From positions 62,001 through 126,000 of the forward strand of contig VGTH01000010.1 in NCBI GenBank assembly GCA_016874755.1: 64,000 bases of DNA, read 5' to 3'. Each line of letters opens with the position of its first letter. Positions within the stretch are counted from its first letter, which is position 1. Positions 9,509 to 17,718 of the stretch are shown one piece after another. Below the pieces are notes generated by a model. That model saw only the letters and a list, made by a program, of their open reading frames with translations. It was not told the DNA's origin and made no database searches. This stretch comes from Deltaproteobacteria bacterium (lineage in GTDB: Bacteria; Desulfobacterota; Binatia; UBA9968). A program made the translations under genes and the position numbers.

Positions 9509-10207
9509 TTACGCCGCCGCCGATTCCTCGATGCGCGCCATGGCCGTCGCCAACGCGCTGCGATAGGCGCGATCGACGGCAAGACTATCTTGCGCCGCGC
9601 GAATCACTGCCTGAGCCGTTATCTCATCGACGATGTACTTGTCATAAATTGGCTCGAACATATCCGAGTGATCTTCATCGGCGACCATGTGGACTTTGGT
9701 GTTGATGTCGAGTCCTTCGATCGTTCCGCCTTGGTCTGCCACGCGTTTGTGCGCGAAGCGCGCCGTGAAACCGCCGCCCTTGACGATGGCCGGGTTGTTT
9801 TTTCTTTCAGTGATGTGATTGACTGTCAGCGCTTCGATCCAGGATCGAGTGGTCGCCAGATACATCCAGGCCATTAACGCTGCGCGCACACCCGGCAGCA
9901 ACGAGGCTTCCGCCGCGGCGACGGCCATTTGTTCGTCGGTAAGATGGGCCGACCCCATGCGCTTGTCGAAGATTAATTCGTCTTTTTCATGCTCCCAGAT
10001 CGCCCGCTTGACGTCGAGCGGCGCGAACGACGCGGCTGTCGCCCAACCATCGCGCCGGCTTTTGATATAGTGCGGATAATGCATGTCCCAGATCGCCTGG
10101 CGCGCCGGGGTTAGCTTGACGCTAAAGAGTTGCTTGTACTCCGGCGTCTCGAAATGTTTGTTCACCATGGTATTTAGTTCTTCACGAACTTTGGGCCAAA
10201 GACTCAT
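9509..10207 (-). CDS. Heme-oxygenase-like diiron (HDO/TenA-like) protein 1
   Basis: This 232-residue all-helical protein belongs to the iron-containing redox enzyme family (CADD/PqqC/TenA fold). The start at 10207 is set by a strong GGGAGGT ribosome site just upstream; a start six codons earlier would put that site inside the gene. Candidate metal ligands are Glu77 (E-H-E-K-D-E-L), His88, Glu125 (W-I-E-A-L) and H173-x3-D177-x2-H180. The last motif has the spacing of H174/D178/H181 in chlamydial CADD. It is the most divergent of five paralogues in this tract, lacking the W-x-N-D-D-R-L-L segment. It follows paralogue 2 after 28 bp. The substrate is unknown. Confidence 0.75.
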   Translation of the reverse strand: MSLWPKVREELNTMVNKHFETPEYKQLFSVKLTPARQAIWDMHYPHYIKSRRDGWATAASFAPLDVKRAIWEHEKDELIFDKRMGSAHLTDEQMAVAAAEASLLPGVRAALMAWMYLATTRSWIEALTVNHITERKNNPAIVKGGGFTARFAHKRVADQGGTIEGLDINTKVHMVADEDHSDMFEPIYDKYIVDEITAQAVIRAAQDSLAVDRAYRSALATAMARIEESAAA

Positions 10208-10235
10208 TGGTACCTCCCGAATCATCGTTCCATCT

Positions 10236-10946
10236 TTATAACGGAATTTTTTCCTGCGCCAGGGCGATCCCCTTGCGGTACATGGCGTTAAACGCGAGCG
10301 AATCTTTAGCGGCCTGAATGACCGCTGCTTCTTTGGCGCCGGTTACGTGTTCCGCGATAAACGGCAAAAACATATCGCTGTGCTTCTCATCCGCCTGGCT
10401 ATGCGCCTGCATGTTGGGGATCTGCTTCCAGCTAAAGCCCATGTCCTCCATCCATTTTTTTGCCATTCGTGTCGATTGGCCGCCGCCCAGGTCGCCGAGC
10501 AAACGATCGTCGTTGCACCATTCTGTGATCGTCATGCCGGTGAGTGACTCCACCCACGGCATTTCACTGGTCATCCACGACCAGGCGTAGAGCGCCGCGC
10601 GGGTTTCCGGCGTCGGCTCCGCGTTGAGAATATCGTCCGGCTCCAAATCCACCGATTTGCCTTGGCGAATAATCAGATGCAAATGGCCGTAGTCGGAGTA
10701 GTCGTCGCGGATGATTTCTTCGTACTCATGCTCAAGAATGCGTTGCTTCACACCCATCACCGGACAAGCCGCCGATACATGGGCCCAACACTCGCGCCGA
10801 TGGCGCACGAACAGGCTTTGCTGTTTGACCATCACGGCGGCCCTGGGCTTGTTCATCTTGATGGAAAAATAAAAATCCATCTCGGGTGAACGCATATAAT
10901 CGCGCACCAGCTCGCCGAGACACTCGCGCCACTGTTTTTCGGTCAT
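10236..10946 (-). CDS. Heme-oxygenase-like diiron (HDO/TenA-like) protein 2
   Basis: This 236-residue helical protein carries a full candidate diiron site: Glu77 in E-H-E-Y-E-E, His88 in Y-G-H-L, Glu133 in W-V-E-S-L, and H182-x3-D186-x2-H189. Family members use two irons and O2 to cut or oxidise small amines, acids or amino acids (CADD, UndA, SznF). Its ATG overlaps the stop of binding protein B as ATGA, so the two are translationally coupled. This coupling is the best evidence that the ligand of B feeds this enzyme. Paralogues 3, 4 and 5 keep every ligand at the same residue number. Confidence 0.8.
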   Translation of the reverse strand: MTEKQWRECLGELVRDYMRSPEMDFYFSIKMNKPRAAVMVKQQSLFVRHRRECWAHVSAACPVMGVKQRILEHEYEEIIRDDYSDYGHLHLIIRQGKSVDLEPDDILNAEPTPETRAALYAWSWMTSEMPWVESLTGMTITEWCNDDRLLGDLGGGQSTRMAKKWMEDMGFSWKQIPNMQAHSQADEKHSDMFLPFIAEHVTGAKEAAVIQAAKDSLAFNAMYRKGIALAQEKIPL

Positions 10947-11980
10947 GACTTTGCTCGCTTGTAAAGTTTATCGGTGAAGCCGTCGCGGGCTAGCCGATCG
11001 ACGATGGAGTTATCGAACAGATTGCTCTTTGCTGCGCCCTTGGAGCCAACCATTTCCAAGACCGTGTCCACCGCCGCAGGATCGACGCGCGGTGTGGCGT
11101 CGAGATATCTTGTGACGAATTCGTAGTGGCCCTCGGCGCTGCCGCCACGCGCACCCATGTATTTTTCGAGAAGTTTGAGCGCCTGCGGCTTGCGAGTTTT
11201 CAACGCCGCGATGCCTTCAATATACGCTGCGACAATCGCTTCCACCGATTTCGGCGAGCGTTTTAGATAGTCGTTGCTGACGGTGAGCAAATTCATCGAA
11301 AAAGGAATTCCTAACTCCGCCGCGTCCACGAGCATCTTTGCCTGCGGCCCGGGCGCCTGTGACGACACCCGCCCTTCCGCCTGTCGCGCTCGAAAACCTA
11401 AATCGGCCTCGACCACGCCGCCAAACTGGCGCAGTTCGGTTTTGCCTTCGAGATTGAGCTTGCGCAAAATCAATCGCGTCACGAAATCGCTGGTGGAACC
11501 GAAGCGCGTGATCGCCAAAGTTTTGCCCGCCAACTGGTCGGCGCGCTGAATTTCCGGCTGCACCCAGAGCTGCATGCCGGGCCGGCTGGTGTTGCTGCCG
11601 ACGGCGATCATCGGCGCGCCTTTGAGCGCCGCTGCGACCACCGCGTTGCTCGCACCCAGCGCCGCCTGCACGCTGCCGCCGACTAAGGCTTGAATCGCCG
11701 TGGCGCCGGAGCTGATGTAGACCAGCTCGGCGTTCAGGCCATGGCGCTCGAACGCGCCAATTTCTTTCGCCATCCAGACACCGGACATGCTCGGGCTGAT
11801 GGCGGCGTAGGCGAAGGCGATTTTTTCTCGGGGAGGTTCGGCGGCGTAAACGAGACAAGGGTAAATGATCGCTGTGATCAGTACCAGACAGCTACGACTC
11901 GAAAAGAAACTCCGGTAGTTCCCTAGCCCTCTGGGAGAGGGTAAGGGTGAGGGCGATTCGAAGCGCGACGACTCAGCCAC
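10943..11980 (-). CDS. SsuA/THI5-like ABC substrate-binding protein B
   Basis: This 345-residue NMT1/SsuA-type periplasmic binding protein has the hydrophobic signal core C-L-V-L-I-T-A-I-I-Y-P at residues 32-42, and the family pattern G-V-W-M-A-K-E-I-G-A-F-E-R-H-G-L-N then T-L-A-I-T-R-F-G-S-T-S-D. The only in-frame ATG is at 11980. The first 20 or so codons run through a dispersed inverted repeat (S-P-L-P-S-P-R-G is the typical translation of that repeat), so the N-terminus is repeat-derived or the true start is a non-standard codon. It overlaps HDO2 by 4 bp. Confidence 0.85.
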   Translation of the reverse strand: MAESSRFESPSPLPSPRGLGNYRSFFSSRSCLVLITAIIYPCLVYAAEPPREKIAFAYAAISPSMSGVWMAKEIGAFERHGLNAELVYISSGATAIQALVGGSVQAALGASNAVVAAALKGAPMIAVGSNTSRPGMQLWVQPEIQRADQLAGKTLAITRFGSTSDFVTRLILRKLNLEGKTELRQFGGVVEADLGFRARQAEGRVSSQAPGPQAKMLVDAAELGIPFSMNLLTVSNDYLKRSPKSVEAIVAAYIEGIAALKTRKPQALKLLEKYMGARGGSAEGHYEFVTRYLDATPRVDPAAVDTVLEMVGSKGAAKSNLFDNSIVDRLARDGFTDKLYKRAKS

Positions 11981-12013
11981 CTTGTGCCCTTACCTCAGTG
12001 CTCTCCCAGAGGG
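11927..12013. repeat. Dispersed inverted repeat, CCCTCTGGGAGAG type
   Basis: The 13-bp ends CCCTCTGGGAGAG (11927-11939) and CTCTCCCAGAGGG (12001-12013) are perfect reverse complements. Inside are GGGTAAGGGTGAGGG on one arm and CCCTTACCTC on the other. Elements of this kind are scattered in many environmental genomes and produce spurious S-P-L-P-S-P-R-G peptides. This copy covers the start of binding protein B. Confidence 0.75.
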
Positions 12014-12094
12014 AGAGGAAGTAAGACGCCGCTCGCAATGCATTTGTCTTTTGCTGCTTCATCAAGCCGCTCAACAAACTACCCCCGACAACCG

Positions 12095-12802
12095 TCACTC
12101 CACCGCCAACATCGCATCCGCCAACCCCGCTTGATACACCCGGTACAACTCCTCGGATTCCTTCGCCGCCTGCAAAATCAATTGCTCATTCTCACTTTTG
12201 CCGTGCTCTTCCCACACCGGCAAAAACATATCGACGTGTCCTTTGTCCGCTTCGCGGTGCGCTTTCCAATTGGGCAGATCGTCCCAGGTAATTCCCAAAT
12301 GATCGACCCAGCGCTGGCCCATGCGATAGGCGTGGCCGCCGCCGATGTCGCCAAGCAGCCTGTCATCCTGATTCCACTCGGTCATCGATATCGCCGACAA
12401 GCCTTCGAGCCAGTGTTTCTTTTTACAGATCCAGCCCCAGGAGTAGAGCGTCGCCGTGGTCGTGGGAAGCGGCTTGGCGTTTAGAATGTCGTCAGCGCCG
12501 AGACCGATACATTTGCCTTGGCGGATGATCAGGTCAAGGTGGCCATGCTCGGAGTGCTGATCGCGGATCATCTCTTCATACTCATGAGCGAGAATCTTCT
12601 GCTTGATTGCCAAGACCGGCGTGTTGCCTGAGACAAACGCCCAGCAATCGCGCCGGTGGCGCACGTAGAGCGAGAGCTGCTGCAAAATTATTTGCGCTCG
12701 GGGTATAGTAATCGGTATGGAGAAGTAACGCTCCAACTCCGGTGAAATCATTGTTTCCCGCGCCAGGCCGCCGAAAGTATCGGCCCAACTTTTAGCGGCC
12801 AT
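12095..12802 (-). CDS. Heme-oxygenase-like diiron (HDO/TenA-like) protein 3
   Basis: This 235-residue paralogue of HDO2, 4 and 5 starts at an ATG with a strong GAGGAGGAG ribosome site. The ligand set is intact: Glu77 (H-E-Y-E-E), His88 (H-G-H-L), Glu133 (W-L-E-G-L), H182-x3-D186-x2-H189 (A-H-R-E-A-D-K-G-H). The strongly conserved family segments R-H-R-R-D-C-W-A and T-E-W-N-Q-D-D-R-L-L are present. It lies 39 bp after binding protein C on the same strand, repeating the binding protein then HDO order seen for B/HDO2 and D/HDO5. It is a likely diiron oxygenase or oxidase; substrate unknown. Confidence 0.8.
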   Translation of the reverse strand: MAAKSWADTFGGLARETMISPELERYFSIPITIPRAQIILQQLSLYVRHRRDCWAFVSGNTPVLAIKQKILAHEYEEMIRDQHSEHGHLDLIIRQGKCIGLGADDILNAKPLPTTTATLYSWGWICKKKHWLEGLSAISMTEWNQDDRLLGDIGGGHAYRMGQRWVDHLGITWDDLPNWKAHREADKGHVDMFLPVWEEHGKSENEQLILQAAKESEELYRVYQAGLADAMLAVE

Positions 12803-12841
12803 TTGGTTGTTCTCCTCCTCTAACCGGATCAGCTACTTCTC

Positions 12842-13834
12842 TCACGGCCATGGCCACGCGAGATTTTTTCTTGCCTCGCGCAGTTGTGTATAATCCACGA
12901 GGTCGCTGACGCTTGGCTTCTTTTCTATCTTCTCCCGGGCGTTAATCATGTCCGCGGTCAGCAGAACCCCGCGATCATCCACTTCGCCATTTCGACTATA
13001 AGATTTTAACGCCAAGTCATAGGTCAGAGATGCAATTTTCTTGTCAAGCTTGAGCCAATTCTCGATCACGTCTACGGTCCCGATCTTGTTTTCCAAGACG
13101 TAACGAAGACCTTTCATCGATCCCCGCAATATGCGCCTAACTTGTTCCGGGTTTTCCTTAACTTTCTTGACCGTAGTCGCAAGCCCGGAAAACGCCAGGC
13201 TTTCTACCACATCGGCGCCAGCGACAATCATTTTCAGGCCGGCCCTTTCACCTTGAATGACTCCCTGGGAACCGAGCAGCGCCGCTTGCACAATACCGCT
13301 TTCCAGCGCCTGGAGTCTTAAATCCTCTCCGCCGATGGGCCTGATCGTCACATCCGTCGATGGGTTCAGTCCGATGCCCTCCAAAAGCCGTAGAGTCAAG
13401 AGATGAGTCACGCTTCCCACGGCGCTGATCCCCACTACTTTACCTTTGAGCTCGCGTGCAGAGCTGATGCCCTTTGCGCCGACCAGGAAATCCATCGGCT
13501 TGGCGGCATAAAAACCGATAACGACCACCGGCAGCCCTTGCATCCTCGCCGAAATGCTCGCGGTCGACGTTGTCACATAGTCGACGCTACCAGCCGTGAG
13601 CGCGTGAATAATCACAGATATGTTCGTCCTCACAAAATCTGCTTGAAAATTTTCCTCCTCAAGAAAGCCCCTTTTTTGCGCGACAATCAGGGGCAAAAAA
13701 CTCGTCGACGGACTCGGATAAGCGATGACAACTCGTTCAGCCTGTGCCGGGCTCGAGCCAAAATCGGTAACGAAAAAACAGGCCAGAAACCCTGACAATC
13801 GAGCGAGCCAAACATTCTTGCGGCGACGTGGCAT
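12842..13834 (-). CDS. SsuA/THI5-like ABC substrate-binding protein C
   Basis: This is a 330-residue periplasmic binding protein. I chose ATG 13834 because AAGGAGG stands 6 bp upstream and the product begins with a basic N-region (M-P-R-R-R-K) and a signal peptide ending in S-S-P-A-Q-A (residue 32). A 50-residue upstream extension is the reverse reading of the UbiD 3' end and can be dropped. Family features are the A-Y-P-S-P-S-T-S-F-L-P strand and E-L-K-G-K-V-V-G-I-S-A-V-G-S. It is more divergent from A, B, D and E than they are from one another, so it may bind a different ligand. It sits between UbiD (upstream) and HDO3 (downstream). Confidence 0.85.
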   Translation of the reverse strand: MPRRRKNVWLARLSGFLACFFVTDFGSSPAQAERVVIAYPSPSTSFLPLIVAQKRGFLEEENFQADFVRTNISVIIHALTAGSVDYVTTSTASISARMQGLPVVVIGFYAAKPMDFLVGAKGISSARELKGKVVGISAVGSVTHLLTLRLLEGIGLNPSTDVTIRPIGGEDLRLQALESGIVQAALLGSQGVIQGERAGLKMIVAGADVVESLAFSGLATTVKKVKENPEQVRRILRGSMKGLRYVLENKIGTVDVIENWLKLDKKIASLTYDLALKSYSRNGEVDDRGVLLTADMINAREKIEKKPSVSDLVDYTQLREARKNLAWPWP

Positions 13835-13892
13835 GGGGGGCCTCCTTCTGTGGCATGACGCTGCACGAGCGGTAATTGTTCCTTTCGCATCC

Positions 13893-15338
13893 CTATGCCC
13901 AATAAGTTGTCCGGTCCAAAGGGATATGCTGCAAAACTTCACCGGGCACGTAATTTTCCAACTTGATCCGCAGCATGGCCTCATCTGGACACTTCGACAC
14001 CGGTGAGAACGGCCGGTCCAGCGGCCGGGTGGCGTCGACGATCATGCAGGAAGTCTTGATGTAGTCGACCAGCGACGGGTCCAGCGTGTTGCCGCGAAAA
14101 ATCGGCTGGGTAATCGAAATTTGCAGGTGCGGCTGCACCCGGGTTGCCAAGGCCCAGAGAATATCCGTTGGGTTAAACACGTCGATGTCTTCATCAAAAA
14201 CAAAAACGTTTTTTGTGTGATCGATGGTCAAGGCCGCCGCGGCAGCTCGGCCGGCGTCTCCCTCCGACAACTTTTTCATCGAGATAAAAACATTGTAGTG
14301 CGCATGGCGACCAGCCTTACAGACCGCCGTCACTCCGGGAACGGCTTCACGAACCCGCCTGAGATAAGCTCCTTCTCTAGGCAGATCCATCCACGGCTTG
14401 TCACCTTCCGGAGTGATAACCGACTGACACATCGCGCCCTTGCGGTACGTGATCGCGCGCACCTCGTAGTGCGGCGACCGGATGTAGCTCTGCGGCCCCA
14501 GATAACCCGGCGCTTCTCCGAAGGGTCCTTCGACTATGCGTTTACCGGGGAGCAGCGCGCCTTCGACCACAACCTCGGCATCCGCCGGCACGAGTAAGCC
14601 GTCGCCCCAGGTTTCCGACGGTACGAGCCGCAAAGGTTCGCCAAGATAACCGCCGATCACTTCATATTCGTCGACTTCGAAGGCGCCGGTGTAACAGGCG
14701 CCCATGTTGAAGGCAGGATGGTGACCGAGAACCGTCGCCACCGGGCATTCGAGATTATTGTCTTCGTAGTCGCGGTAGATCTTCCACAGGTGGCGCGGCG
14801 ACGCCGAACAACCGGTGGTGTTGCGCGACTTGATCTCCATGCGGTGATAGGAGCAATTGTGAATCCCCGATTTGCGGTCCCGGGTGACGGTGACCATGAC
14901 AATGTAAGGCCCGCCGTCCATCTCGTGATGGCGCATCACCGGCAGGTCGAGGAGATCGACATCCGCGCCGACTTTGACGACTTCTTTAACCGGCGCCGAT
15001 TTTTTATCGACAATGATCGGGGCAATGCGCCGTTCCTCCATCTTCAGACAAGCCTCGGCCATATCCGTACGACTCATCTCCTTTGGCAGTCCCAAGGCAA
15101 TCTGGGTCTTGCGCTGGGAGATCTCGCAATTCATCACCATCTTGAGACCGTTGACTTTGCCATGCAGGTTCAAGGGATTTTCGAAGATCAAAATCGGAAA
15201 TTTCTTCATCGCACCGAGGTGCTTGATGATCGCGGTTACATCGTAATGAGCAGGATCGACCTCCTTCGTGATGCGCACGACTTCGTTGGGAATTTCTCTT
15301 TGACAGTCCTCTAAGAAACTTCGCAAACTCTTCGGCAT
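13893..15338 (-). CDS. UbiD-family prenyl-FMN decarboxylase
   Basis: This is a full-length 481-residue UbiD-fold enzyme. Such enzymes use prenylated FMN to add or remove CO2 on aromatic or alpha,beta-unsaturated acids. The catalytic pair of glutamates is visible in E-G-P-F-G-E (Glu270 and Glu275), with Arg166 in N-C-S-Y-H-R-M completing the Glu-Arg-Glu set known from Fdc1. The cofactor-maker UbiX is not in the window. A strong GGGAGGAG ribosome site fixes the ATG. It is the only gene of its kind in the HDO/binding-protein tract and is followed after 58 bp by binding protein C, which suggests that C imports an acid decarboxylated here. Confidence 0.9.
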   Translation of the reverse strand: MPKSLRSFLEDCQREIPNEVVRITKEVDPAHYDVTAIIKHLGAMKKFPILIFENPLNLHGKVNGLKMVMNCEISQRKTQIALGLPKEMSRTDMAEACLKMEERRIAPIIVDKKSAPVKEVVKVGADVDLLDLPVMRHHEMDGGPYIVMVTVTRDRKSGIHNCSYHRMEIKSRNTTGCSASPRHLWKIYRDYEDNNLECPVATVLGHHPAFNMGACYTGAFEVDEYEVIGGYLGEPLRLVPSETWGDGLLVPADAEVVVEGALLPGKRIVEGPFGEAPGYLGPQSYIRSPHYEVRAITYRKGAMCQSVITPEGDKPWMDLPREGAYLRRVREAVPGVTAVCKAGRHAHYNVFISMKKLSEGDAGRAAAAALTIDHTKNVFVFDEDIDVFNPTDILWALATRVQPHLQISITQPIFRGNTLDPSLVDYIKTSCMIVDATRPLDRPFSPVSKCPDEAMLRIKLENYVPGEVLQHIPLDRTTYWA

Positions 15339-15412
15339 AGCTCCTCCCTATGTATGGGTAGTCCCCGTTACTTGATCATTCCCTCCTTTAGCCGCTTCAG
15401 TTCTGACTTAAA

Positions 15413-16120
15413 CTAGCTCAACCGTTCCATCTCGCGGGCGATGCCGTGACGAAACATCACCAGCAATTGCATAGACTCTTTCGCCGCCTGATAGGCCTGG
15501 GCTTCCTTCTCCCCGGTGGCAAAATTTTCCAAATCGCCAAGGAACATGTCGCTATGCTCTTCATCTGCCTCTGCGTGCACGGCAAAATTGGGCATCTGCT
15601 CCCAGCCAAAGCCTAGATCGTCCATCCAGCGCTTGGCCATACGCCGGGACAGCCCGCCGCCCAAGTCCTGCAGCAAGCGGTCGTCGTTGGCCCATTCGGT
15701 GATCGTCAGTGACGCCAAACCTTCCAGCCAACTCTTCTCGCGCGTGATCCACGCCCAGGCGTAGAGAGTAGCCATGGTCGACGGCAGCGGCGGCACGTTC
15801 AGCACTTGCTCGGGCGACAAACCGAGGGCTTTCCCCTGGCGCACGATCAACTCCATGTGACCATGTTCGGTGTAGTTGTCTTTGATCACTTCGCCGTATT
15901 CATGCTGGAGAATTTTCTGCTTCACCGACATGTGCGGGCAGTTGCCCGACACATGGGCCCAGCAGTCGCGCCGGTGGTGAATGAACAAACCAAGCTGTGT
16001 GATTAACGCCTGCGCCCCGGGCTTGGTAATTTTGACTTTGAAATAGTGCTCCATCTCCGGCGTGCGCATAGCATCGCGCACCAGCTCGCCTAACTCTTTG
16101 CGCCACTCAGTTTGCTTCAT
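15413..16120 (-). CDS. Heme-oxygenase-like diiron (HDO/TenA-like) protein 4
   Basis: This 235-residue paralogue of HDO2, 3 and 5 has every candidate ligand at the same position: Glu77 (H-E-Y-G-E), His88, Glu133 (W-L-E-G-L), H182-x3-D186-x2-H189. The sequence before the ATG has no Shine-Dalgarno site and is taken up by a GCGCAAAG-type dispersed repeat, so its native leader may have been lost. Its downstream neighbour is UbiD, 74 bp away. Unlike the other copies it has no binding-protein gene directly upstream. That place is held by repeats and the VOC gene. Confidence 0.8.
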   Translation of the reverse strand: MKQTEWRKELGELVRDAMRTPEMEHYFKVKITKPGAQALITQLGLFIHHRRDCWAHVSGNCPHMSVKQKILQHEYGEVIKDNYTEHGHMELIVRQGKALGLSPEQVLNVPPLPSTMATLYAWAWITREKSWLEGLASLTITEWANDDRLLQDLGGGLSRRMAKRWMDDLGFGWEQMPNFAVHAEADEEHSDMFLGDLENFATGEKEAQAYQAAKESMQLLVMFRHGIAREMERLS

Positions 16121-16144
16121 ATGCAGACTCGTCTACTGGATGGG

Positions 16145-16463
16145 CCTCGCGCAAAGCATGTCCTGAGCACGGTCGAAGGGGCGCAAAGATCGCAAAGTAA
16201 GATTCTCACCAAAATGCGGAGGGCGGGTCCTAGACCCGCCCCTACAAATGCCGACTCGTTTGCGCCATTGAAGCCTCGCCGCATCGCCTGGCGCACACGG
16301 CGCACCCTACAAAAATCTGTCGCTGCGTTTTTTGCGGCTATGCTTCTCTGCGGTTGCGGCTTCGGAGGGCGGGTCCGAGACCCACCCCTACAAAGATCGG
16401 ATACGCTGTGCGCCATCTTTTTTCCCGAACTTTGCGCCCCTGCGCCTCTGCGCGAGATATTCC
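16145..16463. repeat. Nested dispersed repeats (GCGCAAAG inverted repeat enclosing two CGGAGGGCGGGT copies)
   Basis: This noncoding gap holds outer arms with CTCGCGCAAAG, GGCGCAAAG and TCGCAAAG (16145-16198) facing GAACTTTGCG and CTCTGCGCGAG (16427-16463). Inside are two direct copies of a palindromic unit around GGAGGGCGGGTCC[TG]AGACCC: 16216-16250 and 16363-16395, each continuing into CCCCTACAAA. I see no gene between 16121 and 16466. Confidence 0.7.
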
Positions 16464-16466
16464 GAG

Positions 16467-16805
16467 CTAGATCGGCCAGCCGTGTTTCGAGACGTCGACG
16501 CGGTTGCCTTCGACGTCTTTGATCCAGCTCTCAGCGATCGCCCCGTAGGTGTTTTCTTCGGCTTTGGTGTTGGCGATCTTTTCGATTTCCTCCACGCTGT
16601 CAACCTTAAAACCAAAGTGATGAATGCCCCAAGGATATTTGTCGGTATGAATCAGCGCCAGGTCCATGTGACCGTCGGAAAGATAAATCGTACCGCCGGG
16701 ACGGCGGTGCTTAATCTCCATGCCAAACACTTTCACGTAGTACTCAGCGGTCTCGTCAAGCTTTTCCACATTGATGGCGATATGTCTAATTCTAGGTTTT
16801 TCCAT
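16467..16805 (-). CDS. VOC-fold (glyoxalase/dioxygenase superfamily) protein
   Basis: This 112-residue single-module VOC protein has I-R-H-I-A-I-N-V at the start (His8), W-G-I-H-H-F-G-F-K-V-D in the middle (His61/62) and a C-terminal V-E-G-N-R-V-D-V in which the Glu is the usual last metal ligand. Such proteins use a divalent metal for isomerisation, epimerisation or oxygenation. One module of this size must dimerise to form a site. It lies between HDO5 and HDO4, flanked on both sides by dispersed repeats, with AGGGGGA upstream of its ATG. Its role in the tract is unknown; isomerising an intermediate is a reasonable guess. Confidence 0.75.
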   Translation of the reverse strand: MEKPRIRHIAINVEKLDETAEYYVKVFGMEIKHRRPGGTIYLSDGHMDLALIHTDKYPWGIHHFGFKVDSVEEIEKIANTKAEENTYGAIAESWIKDVEGNRVDVSKHGWPI

Positions 16806-16884
16806 GGGATCCCCCTAATTTCTGATACGATGAACTCTAAATAGCAGTTAAACCTTCTAATAAGACAAGTTGTCGCATATGGCA

Positions 16885-16970
16885 GTGTCATCCTGAACGG
16901 AGGGAAGGAAATCGACCGAAGTTTCGAGAACGGACGAGATTCCTCGTCGCTGCGCTCCTCCGGATGACAC
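16885..16970. repeat. Dispersed inverted repeat, GTGTCATCC...GGATGACAC type
   Basis: Perfect 9-bp ends GTGTCATCC (16885-16893) and GGATGACAC (16962-16970) enclose the usual body (C-T-G-A-A-C-G-G-A ... T-C-G-T-C-G-C-T-G-C-G-C-T-C). Its minus-strand translation gives the familiar spurious peptide H-P-E-E-R-S-D-E-E-S-R. It fills the gap between VOC and HDO5. Confidence 0.8.
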
Positions 16971-16993
16971 ACTTTTTACCAACGAACCAGCCC

Positions 16994-17707
16994 TCAATTG
17001 AGCGGTATCTTCTCCATCTCCCGCGCCACCCCTTCACGATACACGCCGAATAAATCCAACGACTCCTTCACTGCGTCGAGCGCCATCTGTTCTTTTTCAC
17101 CGGTCGCATACTTCTCCAGAAACGGCAGGAACATATCGCTGTGCTCTTCGTCTGCCTGCGAGTGGACCACGAAGTTGGGCATGTCCTTCCAGGGGATGCC
17201 CATGTCATCAGTCCAGCGTTTGCCCATGCGGGTGGAGTGGCCACCGCCGACGTCCTTCAGTAAACGGTCGTCGTTGGTCCATTCGGTCACGGTCAAAGCG
17301 GACAAACCTTCGATCCAGTGCTTTGCGTGGGTCAACCAGGCCCAGGCGTAGAGCGTTGCCGTGGTCGTTGCAAGCGGTTTAGTTTCGACGACCTGCTGCC
17401 CTGTCAAGCCAAGCTTTTCGGCCTGCTTGATGATCAGATACAAATGGCCAAAATCGGAAAAATCATCTTTGATCACCTCGCCATACTCATGCTGCAAGAT
17501 CGCCTGCTTGACACCCATCACCGGGCAGTTGGCCGACACATGGGCCCAGCAGTCGCGCCGGTGGCGGATGTAGAGCCCCAACTGCGTGATCATAAGCTGC
17601 GCCCGCGCTTTGTTCATCTTGACCGAGAAATAATGTTCCACCTCGGGGGAGCGCATGTGATCGCGCACCATCTCGCCGATCGCTGTGCGCCATTCGGGTA
17701 CCTGCAT
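16994..17707 (-). CDS. Heme-oxygenase-like diiron (HDO/TenA-like) protein 5
   Basis: This 237-residue paralogue has an AAGGAGG site before its ATG. The ligand set is intact at identical positions: Glu77 (H-E-Y-G-E), His88 (F-G-H-L), Glu133 (W-I-E-G-L), H182-x3-D186-x2-H189 (V-H-S-Q-A-D-E-E-H). It is visibly closest to HDO4 and HDO2. It follows binding protein D by only 11 bp, so the pair is probably one transcript and co-translated. It should bind two irons; the reaction is not known. A plain TenA thiaminase role is less likely because the TenA catalytic Cys is not evident. Confidence 0.8.
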   Translation of the reverse strand: MQVPEWRTAIGEMVRDHMRSPEVEHYFSVKMNKARAQLMITQLGLYIRHRRDCWAHVSANCPVMGVKQAILQHEYGEVIKDDFSDFGHLYLIIKQAEKLGLTGQQVVETKPLATTTATLYAWAWLTHAKHWIEGLSALTVTEWTNDDRLLKDVGGGHSTRMGKRWTDDMGIPWKDMPNFVVHSQADEEHSDMFLPFLEKYATGEKEQMALDAVKESLDLFGVYREGVAREMEKIPLN

Positions 17708-17718
17708 AAAGGTCCTCC

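Noticed and set aside
16112-16522. Frames of 99-170 codons on both strands over the HDO4-VOC gap
   Set aside because: They are translations of dispersed repeats and give only repeat-type peptides.
9509-17707. HDO array as plain TenA thiaminases
   Set aside because: The fold is shared, but the proteins carry a full diiron ligand set, which TenA lacks, and no TenA-type catalytic Cys stands out.
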